Positions 15,706 through 25,431 of a stretch of 46,512 nucleotides of DNA are shown here, one piece after another. Below the pieces are notes generated by a model. The model saw only the letters and a program-made list of their open reading frames with translations, had not been told where the DNA came from and did not search any database. A program made the position numbers and the translations under genes. Source of the stretch: a bacterium ADurb.Bin243 (GTDB taxonomy: Bacteria; Muiribacteriota; UBA9980); the NCBI GenBank assembly GCA_002069765.1, contig MWBZ01000026.1:1-46512 (forward strand), read 5' to 3'. Every line of letters starts with the position of its first letter. The stretch's first letter is position 1.

Positions 15706-16704
15706 ATGATTATAGTTACGGGCGGCGCGGGATTTATCGGAAGCGCCATAATATGGAAACTCAACTCCATGGGTGAAAAGAATATAATAGCGGTCGATAA
15801 CCTCGCCAGTTCCAACAAGTGGATGAACCTGCGCGGGCTCGCCTTCAGCGATTATCTTGAAAGAGACGCTTTTATAGAGTATATCAGGAACGGCTCGTTT
15901 AAAAACGATAAAATAGATTGCATAATTCATATGGGGGCGTGCTCTTCTACAACCGAAGCCGACTGCCGCTATTTAATTAACAATAATTACGAATATACCA
16001 AAACTCTCGCATGGTACTGCGTTAATAACGGCATCAGATTCATTTATGCCAGCAGCGCGGCCACATACGGCGCCGGCGAAAACGGATTTTCCGACGATGA
16101 CGCCGTCATGGAAAAACTCCGCCCGCTTAATATGTACGGCTATTCCAAACAGCTTTTCGATCTGTACGCGCGCTCTAACAACCTTCTCGATAAAATCACC
16201 GGCCTTAAATTTTTTAACGTCTTCGGGCCCAACGAATACCATAAAAAAGATATGAGAAGCCTCGTAAATAAAGCGTACTACCAGATAAAAGAAAACTCGT
16301 CGATCAGCCTTTTCAAATCGCATATGCCCGAATATAAAGACGGCGAACAGATGCGCGATTTCATATACGTGAAACATGCCGTGGACCGCGTGAGATTTTT
16401 CATCGAAAACCCCCATAAAAACGGAATATTCAATATAGGCAGCGGGACCGCTTCTACATGGAACCAGCTGGCGTCCGCTATTTTCAGCGCGCTTAAAATG
16501 AAGAAGAAGATTAACTACATCGATATGCCGGTCGAGATCCGCGACAAATACCAATATTACACCAGAGCCGAAATGTCTAAATTCGAAAACGCCTCCGCCG
16601 GCGCCACGCTCGAAACGTATTCGCTCGAAGACGCCGTGAAGGATTATGTTTTGAATTATCTGGAAAAGGGCGAAAAACGCCTCAGCGCACGGGACGATCT
16701 TTAA
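15706..16704 (+). CDS. hldD: ADP-L-glycero-D-manno-heptose 6-epimerase
   Basis: The 332-residue protein is a full-length HldD (RfaD). It has the NAD(P) Rossmann motif TGGAGFIGS at 5-13, the HldD-specific HMGACSSTTEAD segment, catalytic YxxxK (Y144, K148), FFNVFGPNEYHKKDMRS, and DGEQMRDFIYV. It converts ADP-D-glycero-manno-heptose to the L-glycero form, the last step in making the heptose donor for the inner core of lipopolysaccharide, so the host is very likely an LPS-bearing diderm. Start ATG follows AGAGG. It stands alone, apart from other heptose genes, and overlaps the end of the convergent EFR1 gene by 4 bases. Confidence 0.93.
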   Translation: MIIVTGGAGFIGSAIIWKLNSMGEKNIIAVDNLASSNKWMNLRGLAFSDYLERDAFIEYIRNGSFKNDKIDCIIHMGACSSTTEADCRYLINNNYEYTKTLAWYCVNNGIRFIYASSAATYGAGENGFSDDDAVMEKLRPLNMYGYSKQLFDLYARSNNLLDKITGLKFFNVFGPNEYHKKDMRSLVNKAYYQIKENSSISLFKSHMPEYKDGEQMRDFIYVKHAVDRVRFFIENPHKNGIFNIGSGTASTWNQLASAIFSALKMKKKINYIDMPVEIRDKYQYYTRAEMSKFENASAGATLETYSLEDAVKDYVLNYLEKGEKRLSARDDL

Positions 16705-17699
16705 CGCGCCGGAATGCGCCCTGCCGCCTCCAGCTTTTCGAATCCCCTGAAACGCGCCCTGCCGTCGCTTAACGGCGCGTAAGATACCGCTTCGACCGGG
16801 CAGATGTTTATGCAGCGCAGACAGTACATGCAGTGGCTGGTTCTGACTGGATATCCCGTATCGGCGTCCATGCGGATCATTTTCATGGGACAGCTGCTCG
16901 CGCAAAGGCCGCATTTGACGCATTTTTCTTTTATGATGCGGCTGCCCATCGAAAATTTAAGAGTGGCGTAAAGCGCCTTTTCTACCAGGCCGCCTACGAG
17001 CTGGTCCATCTGCGGGACCGGCCCGGCTTCGGCCGGCTGGATTTGATCGGGAGCGGCGCCTTTTACTAAATTCACCGAATCCAAAAACGCTTTTATTTTC
17101 TTATTTATCCTCGGACGGCGGTATCTTAAATAAGCTTTTTGAACGCCCTCGCCGGCGATGAATTTAGGCATTACCGGCAGCAGCTCTGTATGAATTATGT
17201 GATCGTCGGCATGCCCTATTATGCGAAAACCCCTCGCCTCGAGAGCTTCCCTGATGTTTTTACGGAACCATACCGGCCCTTCCATGTGCGTAGCGAATGT
17301 GAACGCCTTTTTTCCGGTCTGGACGGGGATGAGTTTAATGAAACTCGAAAATACCGCCGCCGGTTCGAAAAAATAAACGGGCGAGCCGAAGCCTATTATA
17401 TCGAAATTGGCGATATACCTGTCGAATTTATCGAAAGCTTCTATCAAGGCCTCGTTTTTTATTTCATTTTCGCTCGAAACGAGCGAACCGACAGGAGTCT
17501 CCAGCGGAATGCGCGCCTGCGCTTCTATCATATAACGCGGCACCACGGGGGCCGCATGCCATACGGCCCTTAAATCGAAACGCTTTTCTACGTCTAAAAG
17601 ATCGCAGCGATGGCCTCGCCCCGCGATAGCCGAAGCGAGACTTCTGGCGTAAAAAGCGGTGTTTCCGGTCGCCGAAAAATATACCAGCAGGATTTTCAT
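16701..17699 (-). CDS. EFR1-type protein: flavodoxin domain fused to a 2[4Fe-4S] ferredoxin
   Basis: The 332-residue protein starts with a flavodoxin fold (VYFSATGNTAFYA, FMN-phosphate loop) and ends with two 4Fe-4S clusters, CVKCGLCASSCP and CMYCLRCINICP. This architecture is the EFRI/EFR1 family, thought to carry electrons between low-potential donors and acceptors; partners are not known here. Between the two domains is a region of about 100 residues that binds neither cofactor. It follows the HD-protein gene by about 80 bases on the same strand and could be co-transcribed. It converges on hldD. Confidence 0.85.
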   Translation of the reverse strand: MKILLVYFSATGNTAFYARSLASAIAGRGHRCDLLDVEKRFDLRAVWHAAPVVPRYMIEAQARIPLETPVGSLVSSENEIKNEALIEAFDKFDRYIANFDIIGFGSPVYFFEPAAVFSSFIKLIPVQTGKKAFTFATHMEGPVWFRKNIREALEARGFRIIGHADDHIIHTELLPVMPKFIAGEGVQKAYLRYRRPRINKKIKAFLDSVNLVKGAAPDQIQPAEAGPVPQMDQLVGGLVEKALYATLKFSMGSRIIKEKCVKCGLCASSCPMKMIRMDADTGYPVRTSHCMYCLRCINICPVEAVSYAPLSDGRARFRGFEKLEAAGRIPAR

Positions 17700-17780
17700 A
17701 TATCATCAATTCCTTATATACTAGATGTTCTTTTTTTTAAAATCATGGCCCGGCGCCATCGAATGCGCGCTAATATACGC

Positions 17781-18326
17781 TTAAAGCCCTATTTCCGAAT
17801 GTATCGCCTGCATCGCCTTGAGCGATTCGTCTATGAATTCCGAAAGCGGTATTCCCATTTTTTCGACGGCCTTTATCCGGTCGCGGTTGGCGCCCGCCGC
17901 GAACCGCTTTTCATTGAACCGCTTCATTATGAAATCGCCGTTGATCGCGGCGAGCTTTTTATCCGGATGGATAAGCGCGCCCGCGACTATCAGGCCGGTT
18001 ACCTGGTCAGCGGAATATAACATTTTAGACATATTATCGCCCATGGGTTCGTCCTTGGGATGGTTGGCCACCGCTTCTATTATTCTGTCGGAAAAACCGT
18101 TCGCTTTAAGAATTTCGGCGCTTTTTTTGCCGTGCAGCCCGGGACAGTCTTTAGTCATCTCTACGTCTATGTCGTGGACAAGACCCGCTATGGCCCAATC
18201 TGAACCGTCTTCGCCGAAGCGCGCGGCGAAATGCTTCATTACGGTTTCGGCCGCGAGCATGTGCTTGATTAAATTATTGTTTTTAACGTATTTTTTGACC
18301 AGATTTAAAGCTTCTTCCCTTTGCAT
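17781..18326 (-). CDS. HD-domain phosphohydrolase-like protein
   Basis: The ATG at 18326, preceded by GGAGG, is preferred over the longer frame to 18365, which would begin in the promoter region. The 181-residue protein has the HD pattern: H22, the HD pair H51-D52 (LVHDID), further histidines in the HGKKSAEIL and NHPKDEP segments, and an aspartate in YSADQVTG. These ligands suggest a metal-dependent phosphohydrolase of the single-domain type often annotated for nucleotide or other small phosphate esters. The substrate cannot be told. Confidence 0.8.
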   Translation of the reverse strand: MQREEALNLVKKYVKNNNLIKHMLAAETVMKHFAARFGEDGSDWAIAGLVHDIDVEMTKDCPGLHGKKSAEILKANGFSDRIIEAVANHPKDEPMGDNMSKMLYSADQVTGLIVAGALIHPDKKLAAINGDFIMKRFNEKRFAAGANRDRIKAVEKMGIPLSEFIDESLKAMQAIHSEIGL

Positions 18327-18355
18327 AATCGCCTCCGTGAAAAAATATAAAAACG

Positions 18356-18384
18356 ATAATAGCATATAATTAAAATAATTTCAA
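18356..18384 (-). promoter_or_regulatory. Promoter of the HD-protein gene
   Basis: On the minus strand there is a TTGAAA -35 (18379-18384), a 17-base spacer and a TATTAT -10 (18356-18361) with a TG extension, 30 bases before the ATG at 18326. Confidence 0.5.
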
Positions 18385-18419
18385 TATTATTAATGATTTA
18401 TGCGCATTGATATTTTATG

Positions 18420-18448
18420 TTGACAAATGCCGGATTAAAGAGTAAGAT
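18420..18448 (+). promoter_or_regulatory. Promoter of the CheB/CheR - kinase - sigma-54 activator operon
   Basis: A consensus TTGACA -35 (18420-18425), a 17-base spacer and a TAAGAT -10 (18443-18448) lie some 90 bases before the proposed ATT start at 18541. Confidence 0.5.
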
Positions 18449-18540
18449 TTAAATAAATTATGAACCCGGGCATAAAATCTTTTTTAGAGCCTATACGCGG
18501 TTGAACGTTTTTGAAATATTTAGCGATTAGAAGGTGTGCT

Positions 18541-21204
18541 ATTACAAAGAAGAAAAAGATAATAACGCCGGATGATAAGATTTCCGCAATATCCGTCGCG
18601 GGCCGCGGCCCCGTTATTACCGGCGATAATCATAAAAAAAACGCCGATAACTCAAATTTTGCGGTAGTGGGCATCGGCGCGTCGGCCGGAGGGCTCGGCG
18701 CTTTCGAGGCTTTTTTTTCAGCCATGCCGCCCGGCGTCGAAACCGGAATGGCTTTCGTACTCGTGCAGCACCTTGCGCCCGACCACAAAAGCATCCTCGC
18801 CGAGCTCGTTAAACGCTATACGCGAATGAAGGTTTTTGAGGTCGAGGATGCGATGAAGGTCCAGCCCGACTGCGCCTATATAATTCCGCCTAATAAAGAC
18901 ATGGCCTTTTTAAACGGTACGCTTCATTTGATGGAGCCGTCTTCGCCCCGTGGAATGAGGCTGCCTATAGACTTTTTCTTCCGCTCACTTGCGCAGGACC
19001 AGCGAGAACGTTCCATTTGCATAGTCCTTTCCGGAACCGGAAACGACGGCATGCACGGGATCCGCGCGGTAAAGGGCGAAGGCGGAATGGTCATGGCGCA
19101 GAGCCCCGATTCGACCGAATACGACGGAATGCCCAGAAGCGCCATTGCCACCGGACTTGTGGATTATATATTAACTCCCCAGCAGATGCCGGAACAATTG
19201 ATCGCTTACGTTAAAAACGCTTTCGGTAAAGGCCTGGTCCCTTCGGCGGCGTCCGAAGTTAAAGCGGAAAACGCTCTTAAAAAAATATTTATTATACTTC
19301 GCTCATTTACGGGCCATGATTTTTCACATTATAAATCCAATACCATATCACGCCGCGTCGAAAGACGCATGATGGTCAATAAAATAGAAACGCTCGAAAA
19401 TTACGTTCAATACATTCAAAAAAAACCGGAAGAAGTTGAAGCGCTCTTTCGCGACCTGCTTATCGGCGTAACTAATTTTTTCCGCGACGCCGAAGCTTTC
19501 GAAAATTTCGATAAAAATATCGTCGAATCTGTTTTAAGCAAAAAGCCTTCCGGAACGGCTTTACGCGTCTGGGTGAGCGGCTGTTCTACTGGCGAAGAAG
19601 CTTATTCCATAGCTATTATTTTTCAAGAACATCTCGAACGGCTAAAAGGCTCATGCCAGATACAGATTTTCGCCACCGATATCGACGCGCGAGCCATAGA
19701 GGCCGCCCGCGCCGGAATATATCCGGCTTCAATCGCGGCGGATATTTCGCCTGAAAGGTTGTCGCGTTTTTTTACTCATAATCCCGAAGACGGGACTTTC
19801 CGCATTAAAAAGATCATACGCGATATGCTCATATTTTCGGAGCAGAGCCTTATTAAAGACCCGCCGTTTTCGAAAATAGATATTATAAGCTGCCGCAATC
19901 TTTTAATTTATATGGACGGCGAGCTTCAAAAAAAAATCATACCCATGTTTCATTACGCCTTAAACGCTTCCGGCTATTTGTTTCTGGGAAATTCAGAATC
20001 GATAGGAGATTTCGCCGATTTATTTTCGGTGATAGACAGAAAATGGAAGCTTTATCAGCGAAAAGATATTACCGCGTGTTCCGGCGCCCACGCACGCGCC
20101 AGTATTATGACTCCAATGGCGGAACGCGATTTCGCGGCCAAACGTTCCCGCGAAAATGTCGCGGCCGCCAAAATTTCAATCCGTGAAATGACCGAGCGTG
20201 AGCTTCTTTTACAGTACGCTCCGCCGTGCGTTATCGTTAACGAACGCGGAGATATTTTATATATACACGGGCGAACGGGCAAGTATCTTGAACCGTCGCC
20301 GGGCGAAGCCGGAGTGAACGTATTAAAAATGGCCCGCGAAGGATTGCGCTACGAGCTCACCAGCGCGCTTCACAAGGCCGCGGCCAATAACGCCCCGGTC
20401 AGTTATCCGGGGCTTAAAGTAAAAACTAACGGCAATTTCACTAACGTCGATTTAAAAGTTAGACCGCTGCCGCTGCCCTGCGCCGAAGGATCACCCGCTC
20501 TGTTTATGATTATTTTAGAAGACGGCGGTGAAACCGCTCTCGAAAATTATATAAAAAAAGAAGATGCCGGCTCGCCGCCGGACGGCGGCGAACTTGCGAA
20601 AATAAACGAGCTGGAACTTCGTTTGAAGGCCAAGGAAGAATATTTGCGCTCTACGCTCGAAGAAATGGAGACTTCGAACGAAGAGCTTAAATCCGCCAAC
20701 GAAGAGCTTCAATCGGTCAACGAAGAACTGCAGTCGGCCAACGAGGAGCTCGAAACGTCAAAAGAGGAGCTTCAATCGGTCAACGAGGAACTCTCCACTG
20801 TAAATACTGAACTGCAGCAGAAAGTGGCCGATCTTTCCCGGGTGAATAACGATATGAATAACCTGCTCGCCGGAACTAATATAGGCACGCTTTTTCTCGA
20901 TCATCAGCTTCGCGTGCGTCGTTTCACGCCCGCCGTCAGGCGCGTCATTAACCTTATTTCCGCCGACATAGGAAGGCCCATTAGCGATATAGTTTGCAAA
21001 ATCAAAGGTTACGCCGATCTCGTTTACGATACCCGGACGGTTCTGGATACGTTGATACCGAAAGAGTCCGAAGTGCAGACGCCCGACGGCCAATGGTATC
21101 AGATGCGCATTCAGCCTTACCGTACGATGGAAAACGTTATCGAAGGCGCGGTTATAACATTTTCGGAAATTACCGAAATAAAGCGCATTAAAGGTTTACT
21201 TTGA
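18541..21204 (+). CDS. CheB-CheR fusion (methylesterase/methyltransferase) with coiled coil and PAS
   Basis: The protein is about 887 residues. Domains in order: CheB methylesterase (about 40-220; GIGASAGGLGAF, VQHLAPDHKS and LSGTGNDGMHG, with Ser, His and Asp of the triad); CheR methyltransferase (about 240-510; VWVSGCSTGEEAYSIA for SAM, ISCRNLLIY); a PAS-like region; a Glu-rich heptad coiled coil (EELKSANEELQSVNEEL type); and a final PAS domain. There is no receiver. Such fusions sit in sensory pathways rather than classical chemotaxis. The frame opens at a TTG (18511) without a ribosome site. AGAAGG at 18529-18534 instead points, at 6 bases, to an in-frame ATT at 18541 followed by TKKKKIITPDDK. 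The gene is first in an operon with a histidine kinase and a sigma-54 activator. Confidence 0.9.
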   Translation: MTKKKKIITPDDKISAISVAGRGPVITGDNHKKNADNSNFAVVGIGASAGGLGAFEAFFSAMPPGVETGMAFVLVQHLAPDHKSILAELVKRYTRMKVFEVEDAMKVQPDCAYIIPPNKDMAFLNGTLHLMEPSSPRGMRLPIDFFFRSLAQDQRERSICIVLSGTGNDGMHGIRAVKGEGGMVMAQSPDSTEYDGMPRSAIATGLVDYILTPQQMPEQLIAYVKNAFGKGLVPSAASEVKAENALKKIFIILRSFTGHDFSHYKSNTISRRVERRMMVNKIETLENYVQYIQKKPEEVEALFRDLLIGVTNFFRDAEAFENFDKNIVESVLSKKPSGTALRVWVSGCSTGEEAYSIAIIFQEHLERLKGSCQIQIFATDIDARAIEAARAGIYPASIAADISPERLSRFFTHNPEDGTFRIKKIIRDMLIFSEQSLIKDPPFSKIDIISCRNLLIYMDGELQKKIIPMFHYALNASGYLFLGNSESIGDFADLFSVIDRKWKLYQRKDITACSGAHARASIMTPMAERDFAAKRSRENVAAAKISIREMTERELLLQYAPPCVIVNERGDILYIHGRTGKYLEPSPGEAGVNVLKMAREGLRYELTSALHKAAANNAPVSYPGLKVKTNGNFTNVDLKVRPLPLPCAEGSPALFMIILEDGGETALENYIKKEDAGSPPDGGELAKINELELRLKAKEEYLRSTLEEMETSNEELKSANEELQSVNEELQSANEELETSKEELQSVNEELSTVNTELQQKVADLSRVNNDMNNLLAGTNIGTLFLDHQLRVRRFTPAVRRVINLISADIGRPISDIVCKIKGYADLVYDTRTVLDTLIPKESEVQTPDGQWYQMRIQPYRTMENVIEGAVITFSEITEIKRIKGLL

Positions 21205-21232
21205 AAATTTAGATTTGATCGTGAGGTAATTT

Positions 21233-22576
21233 ATGGCCGGTAATCAAGCTGCTATGGATGAAATAGCCAGGCTGCGATGGGTTGCGGAGCAAAAATCGCT
21301 TAATGAAGAAAATAATGCGGAACAGAATCTCTCGATTGAAGACGCCCGCCGTCTGGTACACGAACTGCGCGTGCACCAGATCGAGCTGGAAATGCAGAAC
21401 GATGAATTACGAAGGACGCGGCACGAGCTGGAACTGTCCGTGGCGCGTTACTTCGAACTTTACGATCTGGCCCCCAACGGATATCTGAGCATAGACGAAA
21501 AAGGGGTCATTACACAGGCTAACCTTACCCTTGCAAACCTTCTCGGCCTGCAGAGAAACGAACTTGTCAAAAAACATTTTACCGATTATATATATTCGGA
21601 GGACCAGGATATCTATTACCATTACAGGAAGAACCTTTTCAAAAAACCCTTCTCCGGAAATTGTGAGTTGAGGCTTAAAAGAAAAGATTCTTCATGCTTC
21701 TGGGCGAGGCTCGAATCGCTAACCGCCTGCGACGAGCAAGGGGCAATGGTTTGCCGTACCGCCGTCAGCGACATAAACTACCTTAAAACTATCGAAGAAT
21801 CGCTGATCGCCGCCAGGGAAAAAGCCGAAGCCGCCAATATCGCTAAAAGCAGGTTCCTGGCCAATGTAACTCATGAGCTGCGCACGCCTTTAAACGCCAT
21901 AATCGGTTTTTCACAGCTGGTTTCGATGAGCGGGATCGACGACAGGCAGGCCGAGCTTGTTGGCTGGATCAAATATTCGTCAAATAATCTGCTGGAAATT
22001 ATCAATGATATAATGGATTTTTCAAAAATCGAAGCGAAAAAGTTAAAGCTCGAAAAAAATATATTCGATATCAATGATATTGCCGAAAAAACTGTAAAAA
22101 TGATGTCTATACTTGCTGAAAAGAAAAAAATCGAGCTTGGCTATGAAATAGACCCCGCTATAAATTATAAATTGTACGGCGATCCTTTCAGGATTAAACA
22201 GATTATCGTAAACCTGATTGCGAACGCTATCAAATTTACCTCTAAAGGCGAAGTCAAAGTTAAAATTTATGAATCTGAAAAAAAAGAAAATGTTTCGAAT
22301 GTATCTATTGAGGTTTCCGATACCGGCATAGGAATTTCAAGCGATGACGTTGATGAAATTTTTGAAAGATTTTATCAGGTCGATGATTCCAGCACGAGGC
22401 GTTACGGCGGAACCGGGCTGGGCCTTTCAATTGTTAAAGGCATAGTCGAAATGCTTAACGGAAAAATTTTTGTCGAAAGCCGGTTGGGCTCAGGCAGCCG
22501 CTTTGTCGTAACCATACCTTTCGATATGAAAGAAAAAGCTTCGAAAAGCTTAAAAGAACCAGAAACTGCTGTTTGA
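21233..22576 (+). CDS. PAS-containing sensor histidine kinase
   Basis: The 447-residue protein is probably cytoplasmic, with no clear transmembrane segment. An N-terminal helical part (HELRVHQIELEMQNDEL) precedes a PAS domain (about 75-190). A coiled coil leads to the phosphoacceptor H214 in NVTHELRTPLNAI, then a HATPase domain (DTGIGI, GGTGLGLSI). GAGGT precedes the ATG. Its first 140 residues closely match those of the next gene product, so the two probably sense the same signal or interact. Base composition turns AT-richer from about 22,000, inside this gene. No receiver-containing partner lies nearby. Confidence 0.92.
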   Translation: MAGNQAAMDEIARLRWVAEQKSLNEENNAEQNLSIEDARRLVHELRVHQIELEMQNDELRRTRHELELSVARYFELYDLAPNGYLSIDEKGVITQANLTLANLLGLQRNELVKKHFTDYIYSEDQDIYYHYRKNLFKKPFSGNCELRLKRKDSSCFWARLESLTACDEQGAMVCRTAVSDINYLKTIEESLIAAREKAEAANIAKSRFLANVTHELRTPLNAIIGFSQLVSMSGIDDRQAELVGWIKYSSNNLLEIINDIMDFSKIEAKKLKLEKNIFDINDIAEKTVKMMSILAEKKKIELGYEIDPAINYKLYGDPFRIKQIIVNLIANAIKFTSKGEVKVKIYESEKKENVSNVSIEVSDTGIGISSDDVDEIFERFYQVDDSSTRRYGGTGLGLSIVKGIVEMLNGKIFVESRLGSGSRFVVTIPFDMKEKASKSLKEPETAV

Positions 22577-22596
22577 AAATGAAAAAAGGATAGCAA

Positions 22597-24921
22597 ATGA
22601 GCAATTTTAACGTTAATCGTAAATATATAACCGGCTGTGGAGATATTGATTCTCTTTCTCTCGAAGAAACTCGAAAACTTCTTCATAACCTCCGCATTTA
22701 TCAAATTGAGCTGGAGATGCAAAACGAAGAGTTGTGCAGAATTCACGCCGAACTTAACGTTTCGAAGGCAAAATATTTTGAATTATATGATCTTGCACCC
22801 GTGGGGTACTGTACCATTTCTGAAAACGGGCTGATTATAGAAGCTAATTATACCGCGGCCGAATTTTTAGGGCTTAAAAGAGATGCACTTGTTAATGCTA
22901 ATTTTACGAATTTTATATGCTATCAGGACCAGGATATTTTTTATATGCATTGTAAAAAACTTTTTCAAATTTGCGAGCCGCAGAACTGTGAAATAAGGCT
23001 GAATTGCGGCGATAAAAAAAAATGGGTTTTGATTCGATCTTCAATTGCGAAAGGGTGCGGCGAAGAAAAAACCTGCCGTATGACTATAAGTGATATAAAC
23101 GAGTATAAAAAGGCTGAAATAGTTATAATTGACTCTGAACTAAAGTTGAAAAAAATATTCGCTTCCATCAGCGACTCAATCATTATTACCGATTTGAGCG
23201 GAAAAATACTTGAAGTTAATGAACACGCCTGCCAAAAATTAAAATATGAAAAACATCAATTGATTGGATTGACTATCGCGGATATTAACGCTCAATTTCA
23301 TCGGTTAGAGATAGATTTTCGGCTTAAAAAAATTGAAAAGTATGGAAAATTTCTTTATGAATCCCATTATGTCGCAAGTGACGGAACTGTATTTCCGGTA
23401 GAGATAAGCGCCAGTATGACAGAATTTCAAAAAATTCCGGCGATAATTACTTTAGTTCGTGATATAAGCGCGCGCGTTAACGTTGAAAACGCCTTTATAG
23501 AGAGCGAAAAACGTTATCATGAACTTATTGAAATGTCCAGCGAAGGATTCTGGGTTATCGATAACAATGGCAATACGATATATTTGAACCGGCAAATGGC
23601 TAATATAATTGGGTATACTGCTGCCGAAATAGAAAAGAAAAACGTCGGTGAATTTATTTATCAGGACAATCTTAATTCTTATTATGACGTTTATTCAAAA
23701 TTAACTCGAGGAAACGCCAGGCATTATGAAGCATTGCTCAAGCATAAAAGCGGCAAAAAAATATATGTCAAAGTGTCAGCGTCTGCTTTAACGGACCGCG
23801 AGGGCAATGCCGCCGGAAGGCTTGCTCTGGTAACTGATGTTACTGAAAAAATCGAGCTTGAACAAAAAATCGATCTTGTAAAAAAAGAATCGTTAAAAAA
23901 TTATACGCTTGGAGATGTCGTTGGAAAAAGCGAATATATGAAATTTGTTTTTGAAACGCTGCCTTCCATTTCAGAATGCGGCGGTAACGTAATGATAGAA
24001 GGCCCGTCCGGAACCGGAAAAAGCCTTATAGCCAGAACTATTCATAATTTATCTCCACGGCATGGCGGCCCTTTCGTAGTTATAAACTGCGGGGCGATTC
24101 CTGAAACACTTCTGGAATCAGAACTTTTTGGTTATGTCAGAGGCGCTTTTACGGACGCCAAAACCGACAAACCAGGCAAATTCGCCGCCGCCGATAAAGG
24201 AACTATATTTCTTGACGAAATTGGAGAAGTTCCTATGCATCTGCAAGTTAAATTACTTAGGGTGATTGAAGAAAAAAGTTTCGAACCGCTGGGGTCGGCA
24301 AAAACCGTGAAAGTTAATTTCAGATTGATAGCGGCTACCAACAGGAATTTAAAAAAACTTGTTGAGGAAGGAAAATTCAGAGAAGATCTTTTTTACAGGT
24401 TGCGCGTGATTTATTTTAATATACCGCCTCTTCGGGAGCGCAGGGAAGATATCGAACTGCTTGCTTATAGTTTCATAAATAGACTTAACATTAAGGAAAA
24501 TAAAAATATTAACTCTTTATCGGATGAAGTAAGGACGATACTTCTAACTTATGATTTTCCTGGAAATGCAAGGCAGCTATATAATATGCTGGAATACGCA
24601 TATATAATCTGCAGGGATGGAAAAATTAAACTTAGCGATCTGCCTGAAGAATATTCTGCTTTTTATAACAAAATAATTAAAGAAAAAGTAGATTCTATAG
24701 TTGCAAATTATGATGAAACGAATTGTAAAGGCGAATCGCTTTTTGCTGAAACGAAATGTAACCAGGTAGAAACGAAATGTAAAAAATGTGAAATTGGAAT
24801 AGAAACGCTTCTGGAATATCTTGTTAAATATAAATATAACAAAATCAAAACGTCTAAAGCTCTTAACATCAGCCGGGTGACTCTCTGGCGACTCATGAAA
24901 AAATTCAATATTACCGATTAA
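22597..24921 (+). CDS. PAS-domain sigma-54-dependent transcriptional activator
   Basis: The 774-residue protein has three PAS regions (about 55-175, 180-300 and 300-420), a sigma-54 AAA+ domain (about 435-670) and a Fis-type helix-turn-helix at the end (SKALNISRVTLWRLMKKF). The AAA+ part shows Walker A GPSGTGKS, the sigma-54-contacting loop as GAFTDA (a known variant of GAFTGA), and FLDEIGEV. There is no receiver, so control is by the PAS modules directly, like NtrC-family activators that read small ligands or redox state. Its N-terminus is homologous to that of the adjacent kinase. It is last in the operon, 20 bases after the kinase stop. No sigma-54 (-24/-12) target promoter was identified in the window. 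Confidence 0.93.
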   Translation: MSNFNVNRKYITGCGDIDSLSLEETRKLLHNLRIYQIELEMQNEELCRIHAELNVSKAKYFELYDLAPVGYCTISENGLIIEANYTAAEFLGLKRDALVNANFTNFICYQDQDIFYMHCKKLFQICEPQNCEIRLNCGDKKKWVLIRSSIAKGCGEEKTCRMTISDINEYKKAEIVIIDSELKLKKIFASISDSIIITDLSGKILEVNEHACQKLKYEKHQLIGLTIADINAQFHRLEIDFRLKKIEKYGKFLYESHYVASDGTVFPVEISASMTEFQKIPAIITLVRDISARVNVENAFIESEKRYHELIEMSSEGFWVIDNNGNTIYLNRQMANIIGYTAAEIEKKNVGEFIYQDNLNSYYDVYSKLTRGNARHYEALLKHKSGKKIYVKVSASALTDREGNAAGRLALVTDVTEKIELEQKIDLVKKESLKNYTLGDVVGKSEYMKFVFETLPSISECGGNVMIEGPSGTGKSLIARTIHNLSPRHGGPFVVINCGAIPETLLESELFGYVRGAFTDAKTDKPGKFAAADKGTIFLDEIGEVPMHLQVKLLRVIEEKSFEPLGSAKTVKVNFRLIAATNRNLKKLVEEGKFREDLFYRLRVIYFNIPPLRERREDIELLAYSFINRLNIKENKNINSLSDEVRTILLTYDFPGNARQLYNMLEYAYIICRDGKIKLSDLPEEYSAFYNKIIKEKVDSIVANYDETNCKGESLFAETKCNQVETKCKKCEIGIETLLEYLVKYKYNKIKTSKALNISRVTLWRLMKKFNITD

Positions 24922-25431
24922 ACTTTTAAACCGTGAACGATGGTTATAAAAAGCTAATAAACGCTCCGCTTTTCCCGCTTATTCAAACATAATATATTTT
25001 TTAAGGCATGTATTATGCTTTAACGTTCATATGTTGTTGTATTTTTATAACAGCTTATAAAAATATAACCGGTGCTTTTGTATATTTTTTGCGTAAGTAA
25101 AAACAGAAAGGAGCGTTGGCGGATTATGGTGAAAGCTTATTTAAAATACTTCAACGAAAAACCCAATACGGCGCTTATTTTTTTAAGCCCTGTAATCTGC
25201 AAAAATAACGTGACGGATGAGTCGAAAAATACTGATTCGTCTGAATGTGTAATATGTTTAATAAAATTAGGGCTTTCACAAATAAGGACGGGCGGAAACG
25301 TGAAAAAAAACGAATGCAGCCGCCTTTGCACGAAGCTAAACTGCAGAAAATTTTCGACTTTCGCGAAAAATTTTTTATAGTCAAAATCATGAAATCGAAC
25401 CAGTCTGAAAAAAATTATATTATGTTAGAAA
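24922..25431. other. Gene-poor intergenic region between convergent genes
   Basis: This is about 510 AT-rich bases between the sigma-54 activator and the NCS1 permease. No strong terminator, RNA gene or repeat was recognised. The only coding candidate is the small frame at 25126-25380. Confidence 0.5.
25126..25380 (+). CDS. Doubtful small ORF, 84 residues
   Basis: The ATG at 25126 has AAAGGAG about 12 bases upstream and GGCGG nearer. The product (MVKAYLKYFNEKPNTALIFL...) contains five cysteines and a basic C-terminus, and resembles nothing I know. There is an overlapping frame on the other strand and the spacing is poor, so this may be chance coding in an AT-rich gap. Confidence 0.2.
   Translation: MVKAYLKYFNEKPNTALIFLSPVICKNNVTDESKNTDSSECVICLIKLGLSQIRTGGNVKKNECSRLCTKLNCRKFSTFAKNFL

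Noticed and set aside
24922-25125. Possible small RNA or terminator after the sigma-54 activator
   Set aside because: Only weak, short pairings could be found and no clear T-run or promoter.
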